Positions 39,911 through 49,384 of a stretch of DNA of 64,000 nt are shown one piece after another. The DNA is from Roseburia lenta. GTDB taxonomy: Bacteria > Bacillota > Clostridia > Lachnospirales > Lachnospiraceae. The translations under genes were made by a program, and so were the position numbers. The notes beneath the pieces were generated by a model. The model saw only the letters and a list, made by a program, of their open reading frames with translations, searched no databases and was not told where the DNA came from. How positions within the stretch are numbered: the stretch's first letter is position 1; the number at the start of each line of letters is the position of its first letter. The stretch covers positions 558,001-622,000 of the forward strand of contig NZ_JACOPG010000001.1 in the NCBI RefSeq assembly GCF_014287435.1, in the 5' to 3' direction.

Positions 39911-39953
39911 AAAACCCCGAAACCCAATATTTTCAATGGTTTCGAGGTTTTTT
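39911..39953. terminator. bidirectional terminator between recombinase and tRNA-Leu
   Basis: CCCCGAAACC (39915-39924) pairs with GGTTTCGAGG (39938-39947), with A and T runs on both sides. It resembles the displaced terminator at 958-991, so the phage carries a copy of both the tRNA end and its terminator. Confidence 0.82.
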
Positions 39954-39979
39954 ATTACATACGTTATCTTTTAAAAAAG

Positions 39980-39992
39980 TGCCGGCGGTGGG
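39980..39992. repeat. attR core
   Basis: TGCCGGCGGTGGG at the 3' end of tRNA-Leu is identical to attL at 1006-1018. Confidence 0.75.
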
Positions 39993-40063
39993 ACTTGAAC
40001 CCACACGAAGTTGCCCCCGCAAGATTTTGAGTCTTGTGCGTCTGCCAATTCCGCCACACCGGC
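39980..40063 (-). tRNA. tRNA-Leu(CAA), integration target
   Basis: A leucine-type tRNA with a long variable arm folds on the minus strand. It has acceptor GCCGGTG/CGCCGGC, anticodon stem CAAGA/TCTTG with loop CTCAAAA (anticodon CAA), and T loop TTCAAGT. CCA is not encoded. Its 3' end is the attR core, so the gene has been restored by phage-supplied bases. Confidence 0.95.
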
Positions 40064-40156
40064 TCGTTGATACTATGGCTATGCGCCATCAACGAATAAT
40101 AGTTTATATCAACATGATAAGATTGTCAATCTCTTTTTTCATCTTTTTCAGTCTTT

Positions 40157-41425
40157 TTAAACAAGTCCCTTGATGATATCGAAGCAGTCAAAAGTTGCGA
40201 AATAATCCTTCGGTGTCTCTGCACGACGAATCAACTGGTAAGAACCATCCTCCTTCAAAAGCACCTCAGCAGACTTTAACTTACCATTGTAATTATATCC
40301 CATCGCGAAGCCATGTGCTCCCGTGTCATGGATATAGAGATAATCCCCCATCTCCACCTGTGGCAGCATACGATCAATGGCAAACTTGTCGTTGTTCTCG
40401 CAAAGAGAACCTGTCACATCATACTTGTGGTCACATGGTGCATCTTCCTTGCCCAGGACTGTGATGTGGTGATATGCGCCATACATTGCCGGACGCATCA
40501 GATTGACCGCACAGGCATCCACGCCGATGTACTCCTTATAGGTATGCTTCTCATGAATTGCCTTTGTTACCAGCGCTCCATACGGTCCCATCATGAAACG
40601 TCCCATCTCTGTGTAGATGGCAACATCTGTAAGACCAGCCGGTACTAAGACTTCATCATAGACACGATGTACGCCCTCACCGATCACGCGGATATCATTC
40701 GGTGTCTGATCCGGTCTATAGGCAATCCCCACGCCACCGGAAAGATTGATAAAGGAAATCTCAATACCGGTCTTTTCTTTCAACTCGACTACAAGTTCAA
40801 ACAAAGTCTTTGCCAAAGCCGGGTAATAATCATTCGTCACGGTATTGCTTACCAAAAAGGCATGCAGGCCAAAACGCTTTGCACCTTTATCGCGCAGGAT
40901 CTGGTATCCCTCGAAAAGCTGCTCTTTAGTCATGCCATACTTGGCATCCCCCGGATTATCCATGATCCCATTAGAAATCTCATAGACACCGCCCGGATTG
41001 TAACGCAAACTGATCGTCTCCGGAATGTGTCCGATCGTATCCTCTAAATACTGAATATGGGTAAAATCATCCAGATTGATGGTCGCACCAATCTCATCGG
41101 CATAGACAAACTCCTCTGCCGGTGTATCATTGGAAGAAAACATGATCTCTTCCCCGGAAAACCCCAATTCTTTGCTGAGCATGAGTTCTGTCAGGGAAGA
41201 ACAGTCTGTCCCACATCCATACTCCTGCAAGATCTTGATCAGAAAAGGATTCGGATTGGCTTTCACTGCAAAATATTCACGAAATCCCGGATTCCATGCA
41301 AAAGCCTCTTTTACTGCCTGCGCATTGGCACGAATTCCCTTTTCATCATACAAATGAAACGGGGTCGGAATACTTTTCACGATCTCTTCTACTTTTTCTT
41401 TTGTTACAAAAGGTGTTTTAGCCAT
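40157..41425 (-). CDS. lysA: diaminopimelate decarboxylase
   Basis: Start MAKTPFVTKEKVEEIVKS at 41425 has an AAGGAG site; five more codons are open upstream. The 422-residue PLP enzyme makes lysine from meso-diaminopimelate. It has the PLP lysine in EYFAVKANPNP (Lys55), FINLSGGVGIAYRPDQTP and YTEMGRFMMGP, and a C-terminal DYLYIHDTGAHGFAMGYNYN. It is a group IV decarboxylase; the lysA assignment over other substrates rests on overall pattern. A strong promoter precedes it, with no room for a lysine riboswitch. Confidence 0.85.
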   Translation of the reverse strand: MAKTPFVTKEKVEEIVKSIPTPFHLYDEKGIRANAQAVKEAFAWNPGFREYFAVKANPNPFLIKILQEYGCGTDCSSLTELMLSKELGFSGEEIMFSSNDTPAEEFVYADEIGATINLDDFTHIQYLEDTIGHIPETISLRYNPGGVYEISNGIMDNPGDAKYGMTKEQLFEGYQILRDKGAKRFGLHAFLVSNTVTNDYYPALAKTLFELVVELKEKTGIEISFINLSGGVGIAYRPDQTPNDIRVIGEGVHRVYDEVLVPAGLTDVAIYTEMGRFMMGPYGALVTKAIHEKHTYKEYIGVDACAVNLMRPAMYGAYHHITVLGKEDAPCDHKYDVTGSLCENNDKFAIDRMLPQVEMGDYLYIHDTGAHGFAMGYNYNGKLKSAEVLLKEDGSYQLIRRAETPKDYFATFDCFDIIKGLV

Positions 41426-41476
41426 GTCGATCTCCTTCATCTATTCTGTATAAATATGCATTTTTTGTCTGAGAAA

Positions 41477-41505
41477 ATAATAGCATGAATTCCGGGCAGT
41501 GTCAA
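41477..41505 (-). promoter_or_regulatory. strong sigma-A promoter of lysA
   Basis: TTGACA (41505-41500), a 17-base spacer and TATTAT (41482-41477) lie about 50 bases before the lysA start on the minus strand. Confidence 0.75.
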
Positions 41506-41532
41506 AATTATTTACAAATCTGATGCCGGATT

Positions 41533-42693
41533 TTAGTACACTTTTGCCAATGCACCAATGGTCGCAAAGAGCGTACTGACCACAACAAGGATCTGAAATG
41601 GTAAAGTGCCCCAAACACCGCAGATCGGCGCATTCTTTTCCCTTCTTCTGGAACGGTTGTAGGAGATGATGATACCCACGCCTGTCAATACCTGTACCAC
41701 ACTTGCCAAACGGGTAAAGCCTACAAAACTGGATACGCCCACCAGTGCGATCAAAAGACACGGCACACTGGATACCAGCCATGAGACCTTGACATTCCAC
41801 TTGGTCTGCTCATGCACGATGTCACGCAGATTTAAGGTATTTGCCCAGAAAGACGTAGACAAAGCCAAAAGGGAGAAGATATAACCGATGATGCTGACCC
41901 AGCCGCCCAGATGTGCGGACAGATCCACCAATGCTCCGTTTTCCGAAATATCCGATCCAGCCCCCAGCAATGTCATAAAGGTGATCAAAAGGATCAAGCC
42001 CGTATTGATCCCTGTTCCTGCCGCGATGGCTCCACGGATCCGTTTGATATCGCCCTGCAATCCCTTTACCACCTGTGGCACCGACATCACGGCTGACAGG
42101 GAGAAGGAGATCATACTGTAAAGTGCGACCAGATTGGTCGTCGCAATAAACTTGGTCGGCAGTGGGCTGATCTCGGAAACCAGCGTTGCTACGAACAAAA
42201 TGCCGATAACCGCCACCATGGAACCGACGGAGATCTTTTCACAGATACCGACCAGTTTCATGCCAAAGTAGATCACACTGGCAGCCAGTATGTAATAAAG
42301 GATCATGCCTGCCCAGTTAGGCAGACCGAACCATGCATGAAATACGGCTGCTGCTCCTGCAATAAAACCACTGACATTGAGGACAACGGACAATCCCAAA
42401 AGTCCGAATGCCACCCATGTAGCAAATTTCTTGAAACGTCCAACAAACAGTTCGTTTTCAAAACATTTGATAAACTGCGCGCCCCCATTATTATAGGAAA
42501 GTTCTGCGATCATATAATGCATGATCAGATTGATCAGATATGCCACTGCAACGATCCAGAGCATATCCTTCCAGTCATTTCTGGACGCCAAAAAAGGAAC
42601 CGACAAAATGCCGGATCCCACGCCATGTCCGACGATAATACTGGTCGCCTCAAAAAAGGTCAGTCTCGCCTCTGTCTTAATTTCTTTTGTCAT
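41533..42693 (-). CDS. amino-acid permease, aromatic amino acid/HAAAP-type
   Basis: Start MTKEIKTEARLTFFEATSII at 42693 has AGGTGGGG upstream. The 386-residue protein has about eleven hydrophobic helices and the N-terminal motif IIVGHGVGSGILSVPFLA, typical of proton- or sodium-coupled amino-acid permeases. Other segments include ALYSMISFSLSAVMSVPQVV and SLLALSTSFWANTLNLRD. Substrate is not readable from sequence; it lies upstream of lysA but has a separate promoter between. Confidence 0.78.
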   Translation of the reverse strand: MTKEIKTEARLTFFEATSIIVGHGVGSGILSVPFLASRNDWKDMLWIVAVAYLINLIMHYMIAELSYNNGGAQFIKCFENELFVGRFKKFATWVAFGLLGLSVVLNVSGFIAGAAAVFHAWFGLPNWAGMILYYILAASVIYFGMKLVGICEKISVGSMVAVIGILFVATLVSEISPLPTKFIATTNLVALYSMISFSLSAVMSVPQVVKGLQGDIKRIRGAIAAGTGINTGLILLITFMTLLGAGSDISENGALVDLSAHLGGWVSIIGYIFSLLALSTSFWANTLNLRDIVHEQTKWNVKVSWLVSSVPCLLIALVGVSSFVGFTRLASVVQVLTGVGIIISYNRSRRREKNAPICGVWGTLPFQILVVVSTLFATIGALAKVY

Positions 42694-42772
42694 AATACCC
42701 CACCTCTCATTTTGTACCTTTCTTTGTACATTATAGTAAAAAGAATACCATCCGGCAGGGGTATTTACAACC

Positions 42773-43834
42773 TTAAAGTTCGACCGTAAATGTGCTCCCT
42801 TTTCCCGGCTCACTCTCCACTGAAATCTTGGCATCCAAAAGTTCCACAACACGTTTTACCATGGCAAGTCCCAGTCCATTTCCCTTGGAAGTATGCGAAG
42901 TATCTCCCTGATAAAACTTATCAAAAATACGGCGGACAACCTCCTCGCTCATGCCACAACCATTATCCTTCACAGAAACCAGGGCACCATTTTCTCCATA
43001 TTTTTTCATTGAAATATCGATCGTGCCGCCTTCTTGTGTATATTTGATGGCATTGCTTAACAGGTTGTTCCACACGATAGATAAGAGGCTCTCATCGCTT
43101 ACAATATAAACTCCCTCGTCCAGATCAATATTGACCTCTAATTCTTTCTCATCAAAAGGTTCATCGAAAGCGATAATGCACTCTGCCAGTTGTTCATCCA
43201 GACAGAAACGTTCCTTCTCAACGATGGCCTGACTCTCCATCTTATTCAAGCGCAAAATATTCTGGACAAGACCGGACAGACGCTCCGATGACTCCACGAT
43301 CGTATGAATGTACTCCTTTTTTTCTTGCTCCGTCAAATGTTGACTTTCTAACATCTGGGCATAATTCTGTATGATGGCGATCGGTGTCTTGATCTCATGC
43401 GATACATTCGCGATAAAATCACTCTTTAAGGTCTCATTGGCGGCAAGTTCTGTCACCATGATATTAAAATCTTCGATCAGGACTTCCATCTCATCCCGTT
43501 TGCCATCTCCACGCTGTGGCAGAATACGAACCGTAAAATCTCCGCCAGCCACACGCCTGGCTGCACCGCGCAACTCCTGTATAGGCTTTGAAAAGGTCAT
43601 ACGATAGTTGATCTTGGTGAAAAGCATGGAAACTGCGGCCAAGAATATGGTATTTAAGATCAATGCCACATAAATGCCCCAATTTCCCAGCGTGGAAAGG
43701 GCATGGTTCTGATACAGACCAATGCCGGCGAAAACACATACTGTCTGCACCACAAAGACCATGAAAAACTCTCTCCAGATCGGACGCTTGGCATCAATGC
43801 GCAGATCTTTCGGTTCCTCGTAACTAATCTTCAC
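42773..43834 (-). CDS. sensor histidine kinase
   Basis: This 353-residue kinase has two N-terminal membrane helices (about 23-41 and 53-72) with only a short extracytoplasmic loop, a HAMP domain (about 76-130), the phosphorylated His146 in IANVSHEIKTPIAI, and N, G1 and G2 boxes (WNNLLSNAIKYTQ, VKDNGCGM, GNGLGLAMV). The small sensor suggests signals in or near the membrane. It overlaps the partner regulator by 11 bases. Confidence 0.9.
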   Translation of the reverse strand: MKISYEEPKDLRIDAKRPIWREFFMVFVVQTVCVFAGIGLYQNHALSTLGNWGIYVALILNTIFLAAVSMLFTKINYRMTFSKPIQELRGAARRVAGGDFTVRILPQRGDGKRDEMEVLIEDFNIMVTELAANETLKSDFIANVSHEIKTPIAIIQNYAQMLESQHLTEQEKKEYIHTIVESSERLSGLVQNILRLNKMESQAIVEKERFCLDEQLAECIIAFDEPFDEKELEVNIDLDEGVYIVSDESLLSIVWNNLLSNAIKYTQEGGTIDISMKKYGENGALVSVKDNGCGMSEEVVRRIFDKFYQGDTSHTSKGNGLGLAMVKRVVELLDAKISVESEPGKGSTFTVEL

Positions 43835-44504
43835 TATGTATCACCGCCTTATAGCCTAGTCCGCGCACCGTCAGGATCTCCACTTCCTTAACAGCAGAGA
43901 TCTTGTCACGGAGTTTTGTAATGGAAACGTCTACCGTTCTCGGATTACTCTCACTGTCAAAGCCCCAGAACTCATCCATCAACTGCATACGGGTAAAGGT
44001 CTTTTTGGGATAGGAAAGCATTTTAAAGAGAATCTGGAATTCCTTTACCGTAAGCGGAAGTTCCTCTCCCTCGTAATAAGCCATAGTCTCTTCTTCCTTT
44101 AGAACCAGATTGCCCGCCTGCAACTGCTTTTCGGTCGCAATATCCGCTCTGCGAAGCAAGGCTTCCACGCGCATCACAAGTTCCACCAGATCGATCGGTT
44201 TTACCATATAATCATCAATACCGATATCATATCCTTTTTTCTTGGAGGCAATATCATCTTTTGCTGTCATGAAAAGGATGGGCATCTTGTCATCAAAAGA
44301 CCGCACTTCTCTGGCAAACTCATAACCATCCATCTGCGGCATCATAATGTCAGAAACAATCATATCAACTTTGGTCTTCTCCATGATATCAAAGGCCTGA
44401 ATTGGATTTTCCGCACGCTTTACCTCAAATCCTTCCTCACCTAATTTTTTGCTCACGATAAAATTTAATTTTGTATCATCTTCTACAACAAGTATGGTAA
44501 TCAT
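43824..44504 (-). CDS. OmpR-family response regulator
   Basis: This 226-residue protein has a receiver with Asp9-Asp10, the phosphorylation site Asp52 in VSDIMMPQMDG, and LFMTAKDD, then a winged-helix output domain (about 130-222) with KEFQILFKMLSYPKKTFTR and VDVSITKLRDKI. It works with the kinase downstream. Targets are not visible. Confidence 0.92.
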   Translation of the reverse strand: MITILVVEDDTKLNFIVSKKLGEEGFEVKRAENPIQAFDIMEKTKVDMIVSDIMMPQMDGYEFAREVRSFDDKMPILFMTAKDDIASKKKGYDIGIDDYMVKPIDLVELVMRVEALLRRADIATEKQLQAGNLVLKEEETMAYYEGEELPLTVKEFQILFKMLSYPKKTFTRMQLMDEFWGFDSESNPRTVDVSITKLRDKISAVKEVEILTVRGLGYKAVIHSED

Positions 44505-44518
44505 GTATCTTAGCCTCC

Positions 44519-45022
44519 TTAGTTTCCGAGAATCCGGTCAGCCTTTTCACAGGCTTCATATATTTTGTCATACAAAGCGTTTTCCTCTGCCGCATAATCG
44601 TCTTTGTGCCGATCCGATTCCCAGTTGTAAACAACCATCGCCATGGCACAGACAATAAACCCTATGATTTCAAAAATGGTAAACAGTATCATGTGTCGGT
44701 AGGATATCGCGATGACCGATGCGATCAGCCAGCCGGCACCAATCAATCCAGTCATAATTGCGAACATCACCGGTGTCAGACTCTTTTTCTGCTCATATTC
44801 CTCAATCGCCATAAGCGCATCCTCCATCTTGCGTTGCTCTGCCATCAGCCGGTTACGCTCACGTACATTGCGCGATCTGCGCATATGGATGCACTCATCT
44901 TTTCCTCTTGTATTTCCCATTACTTCCCAACCAAAGGCTTCGTAGGACTCCCTGCATAGACCCGCAAGGCTTTTTAAGATGGTCACATTGACATATTCGT
45001 ATTTTGTAAAATCCTTTTCCAT
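44519..45022 (-). CDS. hypothetical membrane protein
   Basis: This 167-residue protein has an N-terminal soluble part (MEKDFTKYEYVNVTILKSLA), two hydrophobic helices around residues 83-128 (VMFAIMTGLIGAGWLIASVI and MILFTIFEIIGFIVCAMAMV), and a charged C-terminus. It lies 14 bases before the response regulator gene and may share its transcript. No family recognised with confidence. Confidence 0.7.
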   Translation of the reverse strand: MEKDFTKYEYVNVTILKSLAGLCRESYEAFGWEVMGNTRGKDECIHMRRSRNVRERNRLMAEQRKMEDALMAIEEYEQKKSLTPVMFAIMTGLIGAGWLIASVIAISYRHMILFTIFEIIGFIVCAMAMVVYNWESDRHKDDYAAEENALYDKIYEACEKADRILGN

Positions 45023-45087
45023 GCGTTTCCCTCTTCTCTCCCCATATCTGCCATACTAGTATAGTTTTGTTAATAATACATTAAAGA

Positions 45088-45852
45088 CTAGGCTATGCCA
45101 AGCAATTTCTTGGCGCGTTCTAACTGCTCCTTTGTCGGTGGTTCGGCATCTTCCAGACCGTAAGACAGTCCCAGTTCCTTCCATTTGAATACGCCAAGTG
45201 TATGATATGGCAATATTTCCACGCGGTCTACCGTTTTTAAGGAAGCCACAAAATCCCGTAATGCCAAAAGATCCTCTTCCTGATCCGTCACACCCGGCAC
45301 AAGGACATGACGGATCCACATTACCTTCCCATGGTCAGATAAATATCTTGCCATCTCTAAAATATTAGCGTTATCCTGTCCGGTCAATTCTCTGTGTCTT
45401 TTTGCATCCATCTCCTTGATGTCCAGCATGACAAGGTCGGTCACTTCCATCAATTTCTCAAACTTTGAAAAGAAGGGTTCTTCTGTCGTAAAAGGATTCC
45501 CGGATGTATCAAGGCAGGTGTGGATACCCTCTTTTTTTGCCAGTGTAAATAATTCCAGTAGAAAATCAATCTGTAAAAGGGCTTCCCCACCACTAACCGT
45601 AATGCCACCATTCTTTTTCCAGTATGCTTTGTAGCGTTTTGCCTTTTCGAGCACATCTTTCGCCCGCTGCCAGTTTTCCCCCTCTTTGGGCGCATCCATA
45701 CTGCCACAGGCTTTTGCCCAGGTATCCGGATTGTGGCAATATTTGCACCGCATCTGACAGCCTTTCAAAAAGACGATATAGCGCACGCCCGGACCGTCTG
45801 CCGAGCCAAAACTTTCCACGGAATGAATGTTTCCCAAAATTTCTTTTTCCAT
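45088..45852 (-). CDS. pflA: pyruvate formate-lyase activating enzyme
   Basis: This 254-residue radical SAM enzyme makes the glycyl radical on PflB using S-adenosylmethionine. It has GSADGPGVRYIVFLKGCQ, CxxxCxxC at Cys32, Cys36 and Cys39 (MRCKYCHNPDTW), GITVSGGEALLQ, and CLDTSGN. It follows pflB by about 90 bases with a hairpin between them. Confidence 0.93.
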   Translation of the reverse strand: MEKEILGNIHSVESFGSADGPGVRYIVFLKGCQMRCKYCHNPDTWAKACGSMDAPKEGENWQRAKDVLEKAKRYKAYWKKNGGITVSGGEALLQIDFLLELFTLAKKEGIHTCLDTSGNPFTTEEPFFSKFEKLMEVTDLVMLDIKEMDAKRHRELTGQDNANILEMARYLSDHGKVMWIRHVLVPGVTDQEEDLLALRDFVASLKTVDRVEILPYHTLGVFKWKELGLSYGLEDAEPPTKEQLERAKKLLGIA

Positions 45853-45872
45853 ATTTTCACCTTTTTCTAAGA

Positions 45873-45900
45873 AAGCCGCGAGATATGAGATCCCGCGGCC
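45873..45900 (-). terminator. hairpin between pflB and pflA
   Basis: GCCGCG (45875-45880) pairs with CGCGGC (45894-45899) around a loop with further partial pairing, followed by TTTCTT on the minus strand. It may end part of the pflB transcripts and so lower pflA expression. Confidence 0.5.
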
Positions 45901-45945
45901 TGCTTCTACCTAGACTTTACTTTTATCCTTTTCAAAGGATGAATG

Positions 45946-48198
45946 TTACATATGATCGTGACAAGTTCTTGCGATCACATCCATCTGCTGTTCCTTGGTC
46001 AGGTCGATAAACTTGACTGCATAACCGGATACACGGATGGTAAAGTTTGCGTACTCTTCCTTCTCCGGATGTTCCATCGCATCGATCAGTTTTTCCTTGC
46101 CAAAGACATTGACATTCAGATGATGTGCTCCCTGATCGAAGTAGCCGTCCATAACCTGTACCAGATTATCCACACGCTCCTCCTCGGCATTGCCAAGTGC
46201 TCCCGGATTGATGGTCTGGGTATTGGAAATACCGTCCAGCGCCCACTCATATGGGAGTTTGGTCAGAGAGTTCAAAGATGCCAGCAGACCGTTCTGCTCT
46301 GCTCCGTAACTTGGATTTGCTCCCGGAGAAAGCGGCTCGCCCGCCTTACGTCCATCCGGCATAGATCCGGTTGCCTTACCATAGACCACATTGGATGTGA
46401 TGGTAAGAATGGATGTGGTCGGGATACTTCTGCGGTAGGTATGATGTCTCTTGATCTTATCCATAAAAGTCTTTAAGAGCCATACGCCGATCTCATCGGC
46501 TCTGTCATCATCATTACCGTATCTTGGGAAATCGCCCTCGATCTCGTAATCTTTTGCAAGACCATTTTCATCACGAATGACCTTGACCTTGGCATACTTG
46601 ATCGCGGACAAAGAATCAATCACATGTGAAAATCCTGCAATACCGGTTGCAAAAGTACGTTCCAAATTGGTATCCATGAGTGCCAGTTCGGCTGACTCAT
46701 AGTAATATTTATCATGCATGTACTGGATCAGGTTCAGTGTATTGACATAGAGATCTGCCAGCCATTCCATCATGTCGTCATAGCGTTCCATGACCTCATC
46801 ATAATCCAGATACTCTGATGTGATCGGACGATACTTTGGTCCGACCTGATCGCCGGTCTTTTCATCCACACCGCCATTGATGGCATAAAGCAGACATTTT
46901 GCAAGGTTGGCTCTGGCTCCAAAGAACTGCATTTCCTTACCGGTACGTGTTGCAGAAACACAGCAGCAGATGGCATAATCATCGCCCCATTCCGGCTTCA
47001 TGGCATCGTCATTTTCATACTGGACAGAACTTGTCGCAATGGAGATCTTGGATGCGTATTTCTTGAAGTTCTCCGGCAGTCTGGAAGAATACAATACTGT
47101 CAGGTTTGGCTCCGGTGCCGGTCCCATGTTCTCTAAGGTATGCAGGAAACGATAGTCTGTCTTTGTCACCATAGATCTGCCGTCTACACCCGTTCCTGCC
47201 ACGTCCAGTGTTGCCCATACCGGATCCCCGGAGAACAACTGGTTGTAAGATGGGATTCTGGCAAACTTGACCATACGCAGTTTCATGGTAAAGTGATCGA
47301 CCAGTTCCTGTACTTCTTCTTCTGTGATGATGCCCTTATCCAGATCTCTCTGGAAATAAATATCAAGGAAGGTAGAGACACGTCCTACAGACATGGCTGC
47401 ACCATTCTGGGTCTTGATGGCTGCCAGATAACCAAAGTAAAGCCACTGGATCGCCTCTTTTGCATCCTTTGCCGGTCTGGAAATGTCATAGCCGTAAATG
47501 GCTGCCATCTCTTTCATGCCTTCCAGTGCACGGATCTGCTCCGCGATCTCCTCGCGCAGACGGATGACTTCGCCCTTCATGCTGCCACTGCCGCATTTTG
47601 CCTTGTCTTCCTTTTTCTCCTCGATCAAAAAGTCGATACCGTAAAGCGCCACTCTACGATAATCGCCGACGATACGTCCGCGTCCATAAGTATCCGGCAG
47701 ACCGGTCATGATCTTATTGTGGCGGGCCTTTAACATTTCCGGTGTATATGCGTCAAACACAGCAGTATTATGTGTCTTGTGATACTTGGTAAAGATTTCC
47801 TTTAACAAAGGATCTACTTCATAACCATAAGTCTCGCATGCCTGCACCGCCATCTTGATACCGCCATATGGCATAAAAGCACGTTTGAGTGGTTTATCTG
47901 TCTGAAGACCAACGACCTTTTCCAGATCCTTGAGGTCTTCATCAATGTATCCCGGACCATAAGCGGTCAGACCTGAAACCACCTTGGTCTCCATATCAAG
48001 CACGCCGCCCTTGGCACGTTCTTCTTTTTGCAATTTCTGAAGTGCATCCCATAAACGGTTGGTCGACTCTGTCGGACCTGTCAAAAAGTCCTCATTACCT
48101 TCGTACGGTGTGTAGTTATCCTGGATGAACTGGCGGACATTGATCTCTTCCTTCCAAAGTCGTCCATCAAATCCGTCCCATTCCTTCATTTCTACCAT
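45946..48198 (-). CDS. pflB: formate C-acetyltransferase (pyruvate formate-lyase)
   Basis: This 750-residue enzyme converts pyruvate and CoA to acetyl-CoA and formate in anaerobic fermentation. The catalytic cysteine pair is in [16 protein letters not shown] (about residue 410), and the glycyl radical site is [12 protein letters not shown] near residue 725. It begins [20 protein letters not shown] with an AGGAGG site. A Rex-like site overlaps its promoter. Confidence 0.95.
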   Translation of the reverse strand: MVEMKEWDGFDGRLWKEEINVRQFIQDNYTPYEGNEDFLTGPTESTNRLWDALQKLQKEERAKGGVLDMETKVVSGLTAYGPGYIDEDLKDLEKVVGLQTDKPLKRAFMPYGGIKMAVQACETYGYEVDPLLKEIFTKYHKTHNTAVFDAYTPEMLKARHNKIMTGLPDTYGRGRIVGDYRRVALYGIDFLIEEKKEDKAKCGSGSMKGEVIRLREEIAEQIRALEGMKEMAAIYGYDISRPAKDAKEAIQWLYFGYLAAIKTQNGAAMSVGRVSTFLDIYFQRDLDKGIITEEEVQELVDHFTMKLRMVKFARIPSYNQLFSGDPVWATLDVAGTGVDGRSMVTKTDYRFLHTLENMGPAPEPNLTVLYSSRLPENFKKYASKISIATSSVQYENDDAMKPEWGDDYAICCCVSATRTGKEMQFFGARANLAKCLLYAINGGVDEKTGDQVGPKYRPITSEYLDYDEVMERYDDMMEWLADLYVNTLNLIQYMHDKYYYESAELALMDTNLERTFATGIAGFSHVIDSLSAIKYAKVKVIRDENGLAKDYEIEGDFPRYGNDDDRADEIGVWLLKTFMDKIKRHHTYRRSIPTTSILTITSNVVYGKATGSMPDGRKAGEPLSPGANPSYGAEQNGLLASLNSLTKLPYEWALDGISNTQTINPGALGNAEEERVDNLVQVMDGYFDQGAHHLNVNVFGKEKLIDAMEHPEKEEYANFTIRVSGYAVKFIDLTKEQQMDVIARTCHDHM

Positions 48199-48242
48199 TG
48201 TGTTTGCCTCCTATTCTAGTAAACAATTCGTTCCTTATAACT

Positions 48243-48300
48243 TGAGTTAGGCTTTTCTAACTCTCGTTAATTTTATAACAAGATTTTGAAAAAAGTGCAA
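48243..48300 (-). promoter_or_regulatory. pflB promoter with Rex-like operator and leader hairpin
   Basis: TTGCAC (48300-48295), a 17-base spacer and TATAAA (48277-48272) form the promoter. TTGTTATAAAATTAACGA (48281-48264) matches 12 of 14 fixed positions of the Rex consensus TTGTTAANNNNTTAACAA and covers the -10 box. An inverted repeat GAGTTAG/CTAACTC (48244-48263) follows near the transcription start. Confidence 0.65.
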
Positions 48301-48427
48301 GTTTTTATTTAGATACAATCTTTGCACATGTTTTTCATCTTGGCGCGTTTTTCATTATACAGGAAGTGCGGCACAATATCTAGTGGTTTTTATAAATTTA
48401 TAACTACAATTTATGGTATTTTTTCAA

Positions 48428-48892
48428 TCACATACCAAGTGTCGTCATAAACCAGTAGATCAAACCAAGGATCCAGGACGAAAAAATCCCATACAGGATC
48501 ACCGGCCCGGCGATCTGAAAGATCCTGGCACCGACACCAAAGACATGTCCTTCAACCTTAAAACCATGGGCGGTAGCCGCTACACTGTTGGCAAAGCCCG
48601 TGATGGGAACCAATGCTCCCGCACCGCCAAAACTGGCAATGACCGGGTAGATCCCCGTGCCTGTCAAAAGGGCACTTAGGAATACAAGGGTCAGACTGCA
48701 ATAACTTGCCGCCGTCTGATCGTCCAAGCCATATTTTTTTCCTATGTTGATGATGCACTGCCCCAAAAGGCAGATCAGTCCGCCGACCAAAAAAGCTTTT
48801 GCCATGCGCAGCCAAAGATTTGCCTTTGGCGTCACACTCTCCACATAGTCATTATAAGTCTCATTGATCTGCTCTTTTTCTTCCTGTTTCAT
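48428..48892 (-). CDS. spoVAC: stage V sporulation protein AC
   Basis: This 154-residue membrane protein has the SpoVAC pattern: NDYVESVTPKANLWLRMAKA, FLVGGLICLLGQCIINIGKK, LTGTGIYPVIASFGGAGALV and GFKVEGHVFGVGARIFQIAG. It takes part in dipicolinate channel function in spores. It is the last gene of a short spoVAA-AB-AC run; spoVAD and spoVAE do not follow. Confidence 0.9.
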   Translation of the reverse strand: MKQEEKEQINETYNDYVESVTPKANLWLRMAKAFLVGGLICLLGQCIINIGKKYGLDDQTAASYCSLTLVFLSALLTGTGIYPVIASFGGAGALVPITGFANSVAATAHGFKVEGHVFGVGARIFQIAGPVILYGIFSSWILGLIYWFMTTLGM

Positions 48893-48910
48893 TCTCTTAT
48901 CACCTCATTT

Positions 48911-49384
48911 TTATGAACTTGCATATGAAAAAATAAAATACCAGAGGCTGCCTGCCAGCTTTCCCAGAGCAATGGCAAGGATGGCAAAAGACAGCCCCAT
49001 TTGCAGTTTTACCCTGCGAAAGAGTATGGGAAACATATTTAAGATCTCTGCCAGCGCCATTGCCTGACAGCCCACATAAATACCAGCACAGATGCCGATC
49101 AAAACCAATGCCAGCAGTCCCAGCCCTTTTGCAAAAACTCTCCCGGCTATCCCCTGGCAAAAGGAGAAAAGCACAGGGCTCGGTTCAAAAACCGATAAAA
49201 GGCAACCACTCAGGCTTCCTAAGATGATGACATTCTCCCAATGCATGGTATCTTTCGCCAGTTGCAGCCTTGCGATCATACGCGAGACAAACCCCAAGGT
49301 CGTGAGCAGGGCAATCACACCGGCTGCCGTTGCGCCTCCAAAGATCAGCCCTGCGACAATGATGACCGTCCTTTTAAGAAACAT
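48911..49384 (-). CDS. spoVAB: stage V sporulation protein AB
   Basis: Start MFLKRTVIIVAGLIFGGATA at 49384 overlaps the spoVAA end by 11 bases; the frame is open to 49411. The 157-residue protein has about four membrane helices and IGICAGIYVGCQAMALAEIL, typical of SpoVAB. It is a forespore membrane protein for dipicolinate transport. Confidence 0.85.
   Translation of the reverse strand: MFLKRTVIIVAGLIFGGATAAGVIALLTTLGFVSRMIARLQLAKDTMHWENVIILGSLSGCLLSVFEPSPVLFSFCQGIAGRVFAKGLGLLALVLIGICAGIYVGCQAMALAEILNMFPILFRRVKLQMGLSFAILAIALGKLAGSLWYFIFSYASS

Larger units (their letters stand above)
1006..39992. mobile_element. intact siphovirus-type prophage integrated in tRNA-Leu
   Basis: The element runs from a 13-bp core at 1006-1018 to the same core at 39980-39992, inside the 3' end of tRNA-Leu. 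It carries all expected modules: integrase, CI/ImmA and Cro, recombination and replication genes, terminase, SPP1-type portal, capsid, connectors, tail, fibre, holin and endolysin. Late and early genes run leftward; the lysogeny genes run rightward. Lesions are few: one decayed DUF551 gene and a possible start-codon loss in the tape measure gene. Accessory genes include two methyltransferases, a ParA-like ATPase, a toxin-antitoxin candidate and a DUF6978/DUF1828 pair. Confidence 0.95.

Noticed and set aside
41426..41532. Lysine riboswitch before lysA
   Set aside because: The leader between the predicted promoter and the start is only about 50 bases, too short for a lysine riboswitch.
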